Shown here piece by piece: positions 54,551-62,910 of a stretch of 64,000 nucleotides of DNA. The notes under the pieces were generated by a model. It searched no databases. It saw nothing but the letters and a program-made list of their open reading frames with translations, and was not told where the DNA came from. The stretch covers positions 1,984,001 to 2,048,000 of the forward strand of contig NZ_FOYV01000001.1 of the NCBI RefSeq assembly GCF_900115175.1, in the 5' to 3' direction. The stretch's first letter is position 1. Every line of letters begins with the position of its first letter. This DNA is from Marinobacter gudaonensis (GTDB taxonomy: Bacteria > Pseudomonadota > Gammaproteobacteria > Pseudomonadales > Oleiphilaceae). Made by a program: the position numbers and the translations under genes.

Positions 54551-55138
54551 CTAGATACCAGCAACAGTTTCAATTTGTTCGCGCGTGTGGTCGAGCGCCG
54601 AGGCCCGGACCACGTATCGCAAGGGGCCGCCTGCGTCGATGCCATCGAAGGGGTAGCAGGTAATCAGCAGCAACGCTCCCTCCGGCAACTGCTCGGTGTC
54701 AATCAGCGTCGAGCGGCTGTCCACCACCCGGGATCCGTCCACCCGATAGCGACGCCAGCGGCCCTGCTCACCCTGGAGCCTCAGTTCCTGGCCCGGCTCG
54801 AGGTTCGCCAGCCCGCGGAAATGCGTATCGCGGTGACCAGCGATAACCACCGGCCCCCGATCACCCTTGCCGGCAAGCAGTCCCGGACCAAACGCCAGGC
54901 TTTCACCGCTGGTGTCTGCGAGCACAATGACCGACTCATCAAGCGCCGGCATGGCCAGCCTCGCCACCGGCCAGGTATCTGCCCACGGCCAGGGTCGGGT
55001 CTGCGACTGGCGCGCCTGGCTCTCGGCCCAGGCCAGCTCCAGCAGCTCCTGCGCCACTACCGCTTTCAGGGGAATCCAGAGCCCGAATACCAACAGCGTA
55101 GCAGAGCTGGTGAACAGCAGAAGCAACAGGCGACTCAT
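54551..55138 (-). CDS. Class GN sortase of the proteobacterial dedicated sortase system
   Basis: This 195-aa transpeptidase has an N-terminal membrane anchor (residues 4-24) and the full catalytic triad: H102 in IAGHRDTHF, C161 in LITCYPF and R174 in GPLRYVV. It matches the sortases found in marine Proteobacteria that serve one dedicated target. The start at 55138 is set by ATGA overlap with the target's stop and by GGAGGG 7 bases upstream; a start two codons earlier would be too close to that site. It probably cleaves the sorting signal of the adjacent protein in the inner membrane or periplasm. Confidence 0.92.
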   Translation of the reverse strand: MSRLLLLLFTSSATLLVFGLWIPLKAVVAQELLELAWAESQARQSQTRPWPWADTWPVARLAMPALDESVIVLADTSGESLAFGPGLLAGKGDRGPVVIAGHRDTHFRGLANLEPGQELRLQGEQGRWRRYRVDGSRVVDSRSTLIDTEQLPEGALLLITCYPFDGIDAGGPLRYVVRASALDHTREQIETVAGI

Positions 55139-57276
55139 GGGCATGCCCTCCGGTTCAGCATCAGCAGGGCCAGGGAGAACATCAGTCCCACCAGCCCCAG
55201 GGCCAACAGCAGGGGCGCCATGGTGGCGGTTTGCGGGTAACGGAGCATACCCTGGGAACTGCCGGCGGGGAGCAGCGTCGGGATCTGGTCCGAGACCAGT
55301 TCCGATTCGGCATTCCGGCTTTGAGATGTATCCACCGCAACAAAGCTCGTGTAAGGCGATATCAGCCCGTGCTTGACCGCCAATCGGGTCACCGCGTCTT
55401 CATCAACGTCGACACCGGACACGGTTCCTGCATCCAACAGACTGTCGAGCTTTTCCCTGGCCCAATGCCGGTGTAATCCCGAGCCCGGGGCCGCCTGCTG
55501 CAGATCCAGGGACTGCTCCCAGACTGTGCCGTCCGGCGACCGGCCCGACACCCTGAGCAGACCCTGCGGGGGCACGCCCCGGACCACACTGATCATGGGT
55601 TCTCCCTGGAACAGGTCACCCACCCGCGCCGGATAGCTTTCAGCCGCTGCGACGGCATCGGGCCACTGCAAACGGATATCGGTCAGCACCGGCGCTTCCA
55701 TGGCGGTGAACAGGGCCTGGAGCGGGCCGCCAAGGTCGGATGGCCCACGGATGGCGGTGTAGGTGCCCCGGCCCCACCGGGCGGCCTCACGCATGAAATG
55801 ACGATTGGGTGCCGAGCCGATACCCACGGTAAAGAGCCGGCGATTGCCCAACTGCTCCCGAATCTGGCGGAACAGAGCCGCCTCATTTCCAACGGCGCCG
55901 TCGGTGATGAACACCACCTGGCGCACACGGGGGCCCGACTCCGCCCCGTCCCCGGAATTCTGCAGCGCCAGTGCCAGCGCCGGTGCCATTTCCGTCCCAC
56001 CGTCGGCAGCAAGCTGGCCCACGTAGCCGCGGGCCCGGGCCAGGTTATTGCCCGAGGCCGGCATCGGAGCCATGAACAGGGAATGTGTCTGGCTATTGAA
56101 CTGGATGATATTGAACCGATCCTGGCGTGTGAGGGTGTCCAGCCCCGCCTGCAGAGCCGCCCGCGCCTGCCGGATGGATTCGCCGGCCATGGAGCCGGAG
56201 GTGTCGATCACAAACACCAGGTCCCTGGGCAGTGACGATTGACCAGCCTGCCCCGGCAACACCATGGCCATGAGGTATTCCTCGCCCTGCCAGGATTGGT
56301 GGAACACCGCCGCCGAGGGCGCATTACCGGCCGAAGGCCGCCAGCGCAGCACGAAATCCCGGTCCATCAGCGTGTCTCCACCTGCGGGTGACACCATAAA
56401 CCGAGTACCCTCCTGGCCGGTGACCAGGGCATGGGTCGGACTGGTGACCCCGGCCAGTGGCAGTCCGGGCTCCAGGATTACCTCAATGGACGCCCGGTGA
56501 CTGTCATTGGCCACGTCCTCTGGAGCAACCGTAAACGGACTGATGGCCCCCGCATCCGGGACTTCGGTGGTTGGCAGGGCCCAGCCGCCCTGCCATGTGG
56601 ACGGTGACTGACTCACGGGCTGGCCGGGCATGTACCGGGGCGTCAGGGTGGTGGGCAGCGTCAGCTCGAACACACCGGCCTGATAACGCACCGGTTGCTG
56701 GTAACGAAGCTCTACCGTTACCGTCTCGCCGGGTGGAATGTTCGCAACCCGCGCGGTGAACAGATTGGGCCGCTGTTGCTCCACGGCCGCCGCATGCTGC
56801 CCGGCCTGCCTGGCCTGTTCATAGGTCTTGCGGGCCTCGGCCCTGGGCAACACCCTGCCCTCCACCGTCCGCTCACCGACGGTCATGGTCAGTCCGTACA
56901 CCGACGCCTTTGCCGGCAGGGGGAACACAAGGATCCCCTCACGCCACCGGTCGCTGGTATTCCTGAACTGTCGCTGTAGCCGGGTGTCGGAAATCAGGCC
57001 ACCGACCCGCACCCGGAAGTCACTGTCCAGCACCAGCGCCGGCTCCTGCAATTGCCCCTGGCCATCGACAAAATGCAACTGGCCGGCGCTCTCTGCCTCG
57101 CTTGCCTCGGCGTAAAGAGGATGAACAAACAGCATCAGCAACACCGCCAGCCACAGGCTGACACCCTCTGCCGTGCGCCTGACCCGGCGGCATTGACGCG
57201 CCTCGTTCCGGGCAGAACGCAGGCAGGGTTGGCTCAGCACCGGTGTCGGGGTGGGGATGAAACGTGAAAGCATCAT
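55135..57276 (-). CDS. Sortase target protein with VIT and VWA domains
   Basis: This 713-aa exported protein has a signal peptide after a basic N-terminal stretch (hydrophobic core about residues 40-55). A VIT domain follows (about 70-200), then a VWA domain with an intact MIDAS (FVIDTSGSMAGES, TDGAVGNE) at about 355-530. The C-terminal sorting signal has the variant motif YPQTAT (around residue 680), a hydrophobic helix (ATMAPLLLALGLVGLMFSLA) and the basic end NRRACP. AAGGA 8 bases upstream favours the first of two adjacent ATGs. It is the expected substrate of the overlapping sortase gene and may act in adhesion or surface assembly. Confidence 0.92.
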   Translation of the reverse strand: MMLSRFIPTPTPVLSQPCLRSARNEARQCRRVRRTAEGVSLWLAVLLMLFVHPLYAEASEAESAGQLHFVDGQGQLQEPALVLDSDFRVRVGGLISDTRLQRQFRNTSDRWREGILVFPLPAKASVYGLTMTVGERTVEGRVLPRAEARKTYEQARQAGQHAAAVEQQRPNLFTARVANIPPGETVTVELRYQQPVRYQAGVFELTLPTTLTPRYMPGQPVSQSPSTWQGGWALPTTEVPDAGAISPFTVAPEDVANDSHRASIEVILEPGLPLAGVTSPTHALVTGQEGTRFMVSPAGGDTLMDRDFVLRWRPSAGNAPSAAVFHQSWQGEEYLMAMVLPGQAGQSSLPRDLVFVIDTSGSMAGESIRQARAALQAGLDTLTRQDRFNIIQFNSQTHSLFMAPMPASGNNLARARGYVGQLAADGGTEMAPALALALQNSGDGAESGPRVRQVVFITDGAVGNEAALFRQIREQLGNRRLFTVGIGSAPNRHFMREAARWGRGTYTAIRGPSDLGGPLQALFTAMEAPVLTDIRLQWPDAVAAAESYPARVGDLFQGEPMISVVRGVPPQGLLRVSGRSPDGTVWEQSLDLQQAAPGSGLHRHWAREKLDSLLDAGTVSGVDVDEDAVTRLAVKHGLISPYTSFVAVDTSQSRNAESELVSDQIPTLLPAGSSQGMLRYPQTATMAPLLLALGLVGLMFSLALLMLNRRACP

Positions 57277-57467
57277 GACAGAGTCCTTGTGAGTGCATGA
57301 CTGGGCAATGACACCCATTCCAGCAACCCCGGAAGGAACCCCCGTGTCAGAAAGCGGCAAACCGGCGACCCAAAAATGATGAATTGTGGCAACCAGCCCC
57401 TTCGGCCTTGTGCTCCAGTAGTGGCGTGGTTAAATAGGAACCCATCGGCCAAGGAAACCGCCGCATC

Positions 57468-58169
57468 ATGAAAAAACACCTGGTACTGATTGAGGACGAG
57501 CCGGCCATACGCGACAACTACCGGGCGGCCTTTGAGCGCCGGGGCTATCGCGTGACGGCCCATGGTGATCGCGCTGCAGCCTGGCAGTCCTTGCGCCAGG
57601 GTCTGCCAGACCTGGCGATTATTGACGTTGGCCTGGGCGACGAGCCCGAAGGCGGCTTTACCCTGTGCCAGGATCTCAGACACTTGTCTCCCACCCTGCC
57701 CATCATTTTTCTGACCGCCAGAGACAGCGATATTGATTCGGTCCACGGTCTGCGCCTCGGCGCCGACGACTATGTCACCAAGGACATGAGCCTGGACCAC
57801 CTGCTGGCCCGGGTAACCGCCCTGCTGCGCCGAGCCGATGCCTGGGCCGAAGCCCTGCAAAAGCCCGATGAAGTCCTGCAGCGGGGTCGCCTCAGCCTGA
57901 ATGTCGACCGGATGACAGTGGCCTGGGACGATAACCCCATTGACCTCACGGTTACCGAGTTCTGGATGCTGCACTCCCTGGTTCAGCACCCCGGTCATGT
58001 CCGCAGCCGGGAGCAGTTGATGGACGCCGCCAGCACGGTGCTCGATGACAACACTGTGACCTCCCACATCAAGCGCATCCGTCGCAAGTTCCAGCAACTG
58101 GACGACAGCTTTGACGGCATCCAGACCGCCTATGGCATGGGCTACCGCTGGAATGCCCGTGAGGTCTGA
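57468..58169 (+). CDS. pdsR: OmpR-family response regulator of the sortase system (PdsR)
   Basis: This 233-aa protein has a receiver (residues 1-120; LIEDEPAIR, phospho-Asp in LAIIDVGLGDEPEGG, lysine in YVTKDMS) and a winged-helix DNA-binding domain (135-230; LTVTEFWMLHSLVQHPGHVRSREQL, YGMGYRWN). It is divergent from the sortase target with 191 bp between them, where it probably binds. It is followed after 3 bases by its kinase. Confidence 0.92.
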   Translation: MKKHLVLIEDEPAIRDNYRAAFERRGYRVTAHGDRAAAWQSLRQGLPDLAIIDVGLGDEPEGGFTLCQDLRHLSPTLPIIFLTARDSDIDSVHGLRLGADDYVTKDMSLDHLLARVTALLRRADAWAEALQKPDEVLQRGRLSLNVDRMTVAWDDNPIDLTVTEFWMLHSLVQHPGHVRSREQLMDAASTVLDDNTVTSHIKRIRRKFQQLDDSFDGIQTAYGMGYRWNAREV

Positions 58170-58172
58170 TCC

Positions 58173-60200
58173 TTGAACCTGAAACGCCAGCTGTTCGTTG
58201 CCAGCCTGTTGATGCTGCTGATTCCCTGGGCCGGGCTGCAGTTTGTTCTGGAACTGGACGATGCCCTGCGCCAGCAGGCCCGTCAGCAGCTTCAGGAACA
58301 GGCGGTGCGCCTGGCCGATGTGGCAGGCGACGCCCTCGTGGGCCTGGACCCGGTCGCGCCGGGCCAGCCGGCCATTTATGTGAAATCGCTGACCGGAACC
58401 CTGAATCTTGACGGCTACGGTGACGACTGGCCCGGATACGAGGAGGACGGCGGCCGCGCCGAGTGGCAGAGCCAGGCTACGCCCGGTGCTGACAAACCAA
58501 CCCTGCAGTGGCAGGCCGCAACGGATGAACGGCACCTGTACCTGCTGATACGGGTGAACCAGCGCCAACCGGTTTTCTTCAACCCGGGCTTGCCCGACCA
58601 ACCCTACGATCGCCTGACGCTCTGGCTCCAACCGGCCTCCGGAAGCCTGGGTCCGGATGCAGGCCAGGCCTGGCGGCTGCAGACACCGGCGCCGGGCCAG
58701 TTCTACGGCCTGTCTGCCACCTCCGGTGCGCCGGACTATCGGGTATCCGGCGTCTGGCAGGGTGCCGGCTCGGGCTGGCAGGTAGAGCTCAAGTTGCCTG
58801 TACCACCAGACCGCAGTCGTCTTGGCTTCCGCGCTCAATGGGGTGAAAACCCCGACGAAGCGGTGGCCACCGCCACCGATCCGCTGCCGGTGCTGGTGCG
58901 GCGGCAGCCAATGATCGAACGGCGGCTTGCGCCCCGACTGGGCAGTGGGCAGCAGGTGCGACTGATCGAGCCGGCGGGCTGGGTAATCGCGACACAGCAA
59001 GGGGACACCAGGGAAATCAGGCCAGAATTCGACACGCTTACACCACTTGAGGTGATTGAGCAGATCAGTCTGAATGCGCTACGGGCGCTGATACGCTTCT
59101 ACCAGCCGGAACCGGCGGCCATGCCCACCGGCATCGACCGGCTGGCGCCGGAGAGTCTGCCCGATCAGGGCCTGGTGAGGCACGACGACGGCAGCGTCTG
59201 GCTGCTGACCACCCGTACCGTGTTCGGCAATCGGACGCTGATTCTCGAACAGTCCATTGATGAGTTACTGACGCTTTCGGGCTCCACACTGGGCTCGGTG
59301 ATTGCCCGCAGCACGCTGATTATCGTCGCTCTCACACTGGTTCTGCTGGGTTACGCAAGCTGGCTGTCCTGGCGCATCACCCGGCTGGAACGAGCGGTTG
59401 GCGCCAGCATCGATGAGGACGGACGCATTACCGGCACCGTGCCGCCGTCACGGGCCAACGACGAACTGGGGCAACTGCAACGCCAGTTCAGCCTGATGGT
59501 GGACCGCCTGCAGGGCTACAACCGCTACCTCGAGAGCTTTTCCCGGCGACTCTCCCATGAGCTCAAGACCCCGGTAGCGGTGGTGCGCTCTTCGCTGGAG
59601 AACCTGCAACATTGCCAGTCAGACCAGGAGCGACGCCAGTACCTCGACCGGGCAGCCTCGGCCACCGATCGACTGAGCCAGATCCTCAACGGCATGAGCG
59701 AGGCGGCCCGCCTTGAACAGAGCCTCGACCACGCCGACAAGGAACCGTTTGACCTTGCCGGGGTGGTTGCCGAAGCCACCGACGCCTACCAGGCGCTGGA
59801 CAGTTACCATCGCATACAGTTTGTCGGTCCGGATCAGCCCTGCCCGATGCTGGGCTCACCGGAACTGATGGTTCAGCTGCTGGACAAGCTGGTGGATAAC
59901 GCCCGCGACTTCACGCCCGAGGACGGTCTGATTGAAGTGGCCGTCGGACGGGAGGCCGGCTCGTTGCAACTGTCGGTATTCAATGAGGGGTCCCGACTCC
60001 CCGAGGCCCGGGAGACCGATATCTTCAGCCCGTTTGTGTCCCTCCGGGACGGTCAGCAACAGGGTCATCTGGGCCAGGGCCTTCTGATTGTCAGTCTGAT
60101 TGCGGACTACCACGGAGGCCGTGTGGAGGCGCGAAACCGCGCCCAAAGTGGCATTGACGGGGTTTGCTTCCGGGTTACCATCCCAACTATCCATTCTTGA
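58173..60200 (+). CDS. pdsS: Sortase-system sensor histidine kinase (PdsS)
   Basis: This 675-aa protein has two transmembrane helices (about 6-26 and 372-394) enclosing a large periplasmic domain that includes a CBM9-like beta-sandwich (about 70-235; LDGYGDDWPGYEE, DERHLYLLIRV). HAMP, HisKA with SHELKTPVAVVRSSLENL (His near 457) and an HATPase with DKLVDNARDFTPEDG and GQGLLIVSLIADYHGG follow. The G2 box lacks the usual GTGLGL sequence (here LGQGLLI). It starts with TTG after GAGGT. It matches the dedicated sortase kinase family and could sense surface-protein assembly or a glycan. Confidence 0.9.
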   Translation: MNLKRQLFVASLLMLLIPWAGLQFVLELDDALRQQARQQLQEQAVRLADVAGDALVGLDPVAPGQPAIYVKSLTGTLNLDGYGDDWPGYEEDGGRAEWQSQATPGADKPTLQWQAATDERHLYLLIRVNQRQPVFFNPGLPDQPYDRLTLWLQPASGSLGPDAGQAWRLQTPAPGQFYGLSATSGAPDYRVSGVWQGAGSGWQVELKLPVPPDRSRLGFRAQWGENPDEAVATATDPLPVLVRRQPMIERRLAPRLGSGQQVRLIEPAGWVIATQQGDTREIRPEFDTLTPLEVIEQISLNALRALIRFYQPEPAAMPTGIDRLAPESLPDQGLVRHDDGSVWLLTTRTVFGNRTLILEQSIDELLTLSGSTLGSVIARSTLIIVALTLVLLGYASWLSWRITRLERAVGASIDEDGRITGTVPPSRANDELGQLQRQFSLMVDRLQGYNRYLESFSRRLSHELKTPVAVVRSSLENLQHCQSDQERRQYLDRAASATDRLSQILNGMSEAARLEQSLDHADKEPFDLAGVVAEATDAYQALDSYHRIQFVGPDQPCPMLGSPELMVQLLDKLVDNARDFTPEDGLIEVAVGREAGSLQLSVFNEGSRLPEARETDIFSPFVSLRDGQQQGHLGQGLLIVSLIADYHGGRVEARNRAQSGIDGVCFRVTIPTIHS

Positions 60201-60215
60201 TGACAGGACCGCCCC

Positions 60216-61523
60216 GTGAGCTCATGCCTGGCTTCTCTCGATATCCATCCGCTGCGAAACGAGTTGTATAACGAGCTGCATTCCCGGCCGTTCCAGGTTC
60301 TGCCCACCCCGGCTCGGGTCTCCCAGATCGCGGTGCTGACCACGCCCGAGCAGCGACAGGCGCAATTCCATCACCTCCAGGAGCTTCACCGCCTGCTGGG
60401 TCACCCGGTACCAGAAAAGGAGGTGAGCTGTTTCGAGCACACCTTCGGCACACTCCGGGTTCGGCGTGAAATGCACATGGAGTTTGCGTCCTACACCTTC
60501 ATCAATCTGGCAGCGAGCGACCAGGCCCCGTTCCTGGAAACCGGCATCTCACCCCTGCCGGAGGGCTGGCTCGAAGCACTGACCGGCACCGTGATTGCCG
60601 CCTTCCATCTGGATGTCGGACCTGCCGCCGAAGGCACCCGGGACGACCTGGACTATGTGCGCAAGCATTTCGAGGGCATGCGGCTGGTCGGCAGCAGCCC
60701 CCAGGAAGGCGCCGCTCGGGTCTGGGGCACGTTCCGCCTGCACAGCGACGGCTTCGGGCGGTTCATGGTATTGAATCACCACATGTCCGACAGCCAGCTG
60801 GGGCGCCTGACCCAGCGGCTGATGGAAATCGAGACCTACCGCCTGATGTCGCTACTGGCGCTGCCGGTGGCCCGGGACATCACACCCTCCCTGAACGACA
60901 TGGACGAACAGCTGGCGGTGATTACCCGGTCGCTGGCGGAGAACGAGGCGGTGGACGAGGAAACCCTGCTGGCCCGGCTGACCCACATTGCCGCCCGGAT
61001 TGAAGCGTTCCGGGCCCAATCCACCTTCCGGTTTTCGGCCACCCGCGCCTACCACCGACTGGTACTGACGCGGCTGGAGGAGCTGCGGGAAGACGAGCTT
61101 TCCGGCCACCTGACGCTCACCGAGTTCATGACCCGGCGCCTGACGCCGGCGGTAAAAACCTGCGAGGCCGTCAGTGAGCGCCTGGAGGATTTGTCCCGGA
61201 GGGTGGATCGGGCCTCCGACATGATGCGCACCCGGGTGGAGCTGGCCATCCAGAGCCAGAATCAGCAGGTATTGAGCTCCATGGACCGCCGCTCCAAGAT
61301 CCAGCTGATGATGCAGCACACCGTGGAAGGCTTCTCGGTGGTGGCCATCACCTATTACCTGATCGGGTTGCTCAAGCTCGGCCTGGATTCGTTGCAGGGC
61401 ACCGGGCTCGAATTCAACAAGACCCTGGTCCTGGGCATTGCCATTCCCGTGGTGATGGCACTGGTCTACCTGGGCGTGCGTGTGGTTCACCACCGGTTTA
61501 TCCGAATGGCCAAACACCAGTAA
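60216..61523 (+). CDS. DUF3422 membrane-anchored protein
   Basis: This 435-aa protein is of the DUF3422 family: an N-terminal HPLRNELYNELHSRPF motif (residues 11-26), a long helical central region with coiled-coil character (about 220-360), and two C-terminal transmembrane helices (about 370-425). Function unknown; the architecture resembles predicted membrane-anchored proteins with a cytoplasmic catalytic-like domain. The GTG start has AGGA about 8 bases upstream. It may be co-transcribed with the sortase regulators (15-bp gap). Confidence 0.88.
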   Translation: MSSCLASLDIHPLRNELYNELHSRPFQVLPTPARVSQIAVLTTPEQRQAQFHHLQELHRLLGHPVPEKEVSCFEHTFGTLRVRREMHMEFASYTFINLAASDQAPFLETGISPLPEGWLEALTGTVIAAFHLDVGPAAEGTRDDLDYVRKHFEGMRLVGSSPQEGAARVWGTFRLHSDGFGRFMVLNHHMSDSQLGRLTQRLMEIETYRLMSLLALPVARDITPSLNDMDEQLAVITRSLAENEAVDEETLLARLTHIAARIEAFRAQSTFRFSATRAYHRLVLTRLEELREDELSGHLTLTEFMTRRLTPAVKTCEAVSERLEDLSRRVDRASDMMRTRVELAIQSQNQQVLSSMDRRSKIQLMMQHTVEGFSVVAITYYLIGLLKLGLDSLQGTGLEFNKTLVLGIAIPVVMALVYLGVRVVHHRFIRMAKHQ

Positions 61524-61526
61524 CGG

Positions 61527-62306
61527 CTAGTGTCCCGGCTTTTCGGCCACCTGGCGATAGAACTGCTGGGCGGTGCGACCATTGCGAACGCCCTTGGCGG
61601 TGGCGAAGCGAATGGCCTCCCGATGCAGGGCGTCGCGGTCTGCCGCGTCGGGGAACAGGGCATCCACCGCTTGCAGGTAGACGTCCTGGGAGAACGCGTA
61701 GAACGACAGCTGCAGGCCAAACCGATCCGCCAGCGATACCTGCTCCTCGATGGCCTCCGCCGGATGCAGCTCGCCATCGCGCATCTCGCTCTTGAGGTTA
61801 TCGGACATGAACTCCGGCATCAGGTGCCGGCGGTTGGAGGTGGCGTACACCCGGACATTCTCCGGCGGCAACTCCAGGGAGCCTTCGAGGACGCTCTTCA
61901 GGGCCTTGTACCCGGTCTCGCCCACGTCAAAGGACAGATCATCGCAGAAGATCACAAACCGGAACGGCAGATCGCAAATCTCGTCGACAATCTCCGGAAG
62001 GTTGACCAGGTCGTCCTTGTCTACCTCAATCATGCGCAGCCCTCGGTCCTGGTAGCGATTGAGCAGGGCCTTGATCAACGACGACTTTCCGGTGCCCCGG
62101 GCGCCCCAGAGCAGCGCATTGTTGGAAGGGGCTCCGCTCAGGAACCGCTCGGTGTTCCGGCCCAGGGCCTGTTGCTGCCGATCGATACCGGTCAGATCGC
62201 TCCACTGTACGGGGTCGAGCCGCCGAATTGGCCGAAGGCCCGAGCGATGACGCCGCCAGACCGCCGCCGGCGTGGTTTTCCATTCAATGGATTCAGTCGC
62301 GGACAT
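61527..62306 (-). CDS. DUF815 AAA-type ATPase
   Basis: This 259-aa P-loop ATPase has Walker A GARGTGKS (residues 68-75), a Walker B-like FVIFCDDLSFD (around 118-128), and the family blocks VYATSNRRHLMPE and EEQVSLADRFGLQLSF. These are typical of DUF815, an AAA-like group of unknown role. The start MSATESIEW has AGAGG upstream; a 14-residue longer frame is rejected. Its stop lies 3 bases from the convergent DUF3422 stop. Confidence 0.9.
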   Translation of the reverse strand: MSATESIEWKTTPAAVWRRHRSGLRPIRRLDPVQWSDLTGIDRQQQALGRNTERFLSGAPSNNALLWGARGTGKSSLIKALLNRYQDRGLRMIEVDKDDLVNLPEIVDEICDLPFRFVIFCDDLSFDVGETGYKALKSVLEGSLELPPENVRVYATSNRRHLMPEFMSDNLKSEMRDGELHPAEAIEEQVSLADRFGLQLSFYAFSQDVYLQAVDALFPDAADRDALHREAIRFATAKGVRNGRTAQQFYRQVAEKPGH

Positions 62307-62393
62307 ACACCTCTTTCCTATTCCGTCCAGGGCCAGCCTGTGAAACACTGGCCGTTAGCAATCAAACGGTTTGCACAGGAGACTTTACCTCAA

Positions 62394-62837
62394 ATGGCCG
62401 TAAAATCCGTTGCTCTGGTGGCGCACGACAACAAAAAGAAGGAGCTGGTGGACTGGGTTGCCGAAAACCGCACCCGATTCTCCCCCTTGAAGCTTTATGC
62501 GACGGGTACCACCGGTCGGCTGCTACGTGAGAGCCTGGAACGGGACGATGTACATTGCCTGCTCAGCGGCCCCCTCGGTGGCGACCAGCAGATTGGCGCC
62601 AAGATTGCCGAGGGCGAAATAGACCTTCTGGTGTTTTTCTGGGACCCCCTGGAGCCCCAACCCCACGATCCCGACATCAAGGCGCTTCTGCGCATCGCAG
62701 CACTCTGGAACATTCCCGTGGCCTGCAACCGCGCCACCGCGGAATTCATCCTGACGTCCGCCTACATGACCGACGACCAGCACCAACCCAGGAAACCTGA
62801 TTTCTCTGATTATACGGGCCGATCCGTCGGCGCCTGA
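62394..62837 (+). CDS. mgsA: Methylglyoxal synthase
   Basis: This 147-aa enzyme (E. coli MgsA is 152 aa) converts dihydroxyacetone phosphate to methylglyoxal, relieving sugar-phosphate stress. Active-site residues are visible: H11-D12 in LVAHDNKKKEL, the catalytic Asp64 in SGPLGGDQQIG, Asp84 in FFWDPLE, and H91/D94 in PHDPDIKALLR. The ATG at 62394 begins homology, with AGGAG 13 bases upstream. A much longer upstream extension of this frame is antisense to the DUF815 gene and is not coding. Confidence 0.95.
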   Translation: MAVKSVALVAHDNKKKELVDWVAENRTRFSPLKLYATGTTGRLLRESLERDDVHCLLSGPLGGDQQIGAKIAEGEIDLLVFFWDPLEPQPHDPDIKALLRIAALWNIPVACNRATAEFILTSAYMTDDQHQPRKPDFSDYTGRSVGA

Positions 62838-62910
62838 ATAACCGGCAGTAGGCAAGGTCGACGGTTGAGACTACACTGGATATGTAGCTGTTAAGGACCG
62901 TCGGCACCCC

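Noticed and set aside
61530..62837. A 435-codon open frame ending in methylglyoxal synthase
   Set aside because: Only the last 147 codons show homology and follow a ribosome site; the upstream part is antisense to the DUF815 gene, so it is not a fusion.
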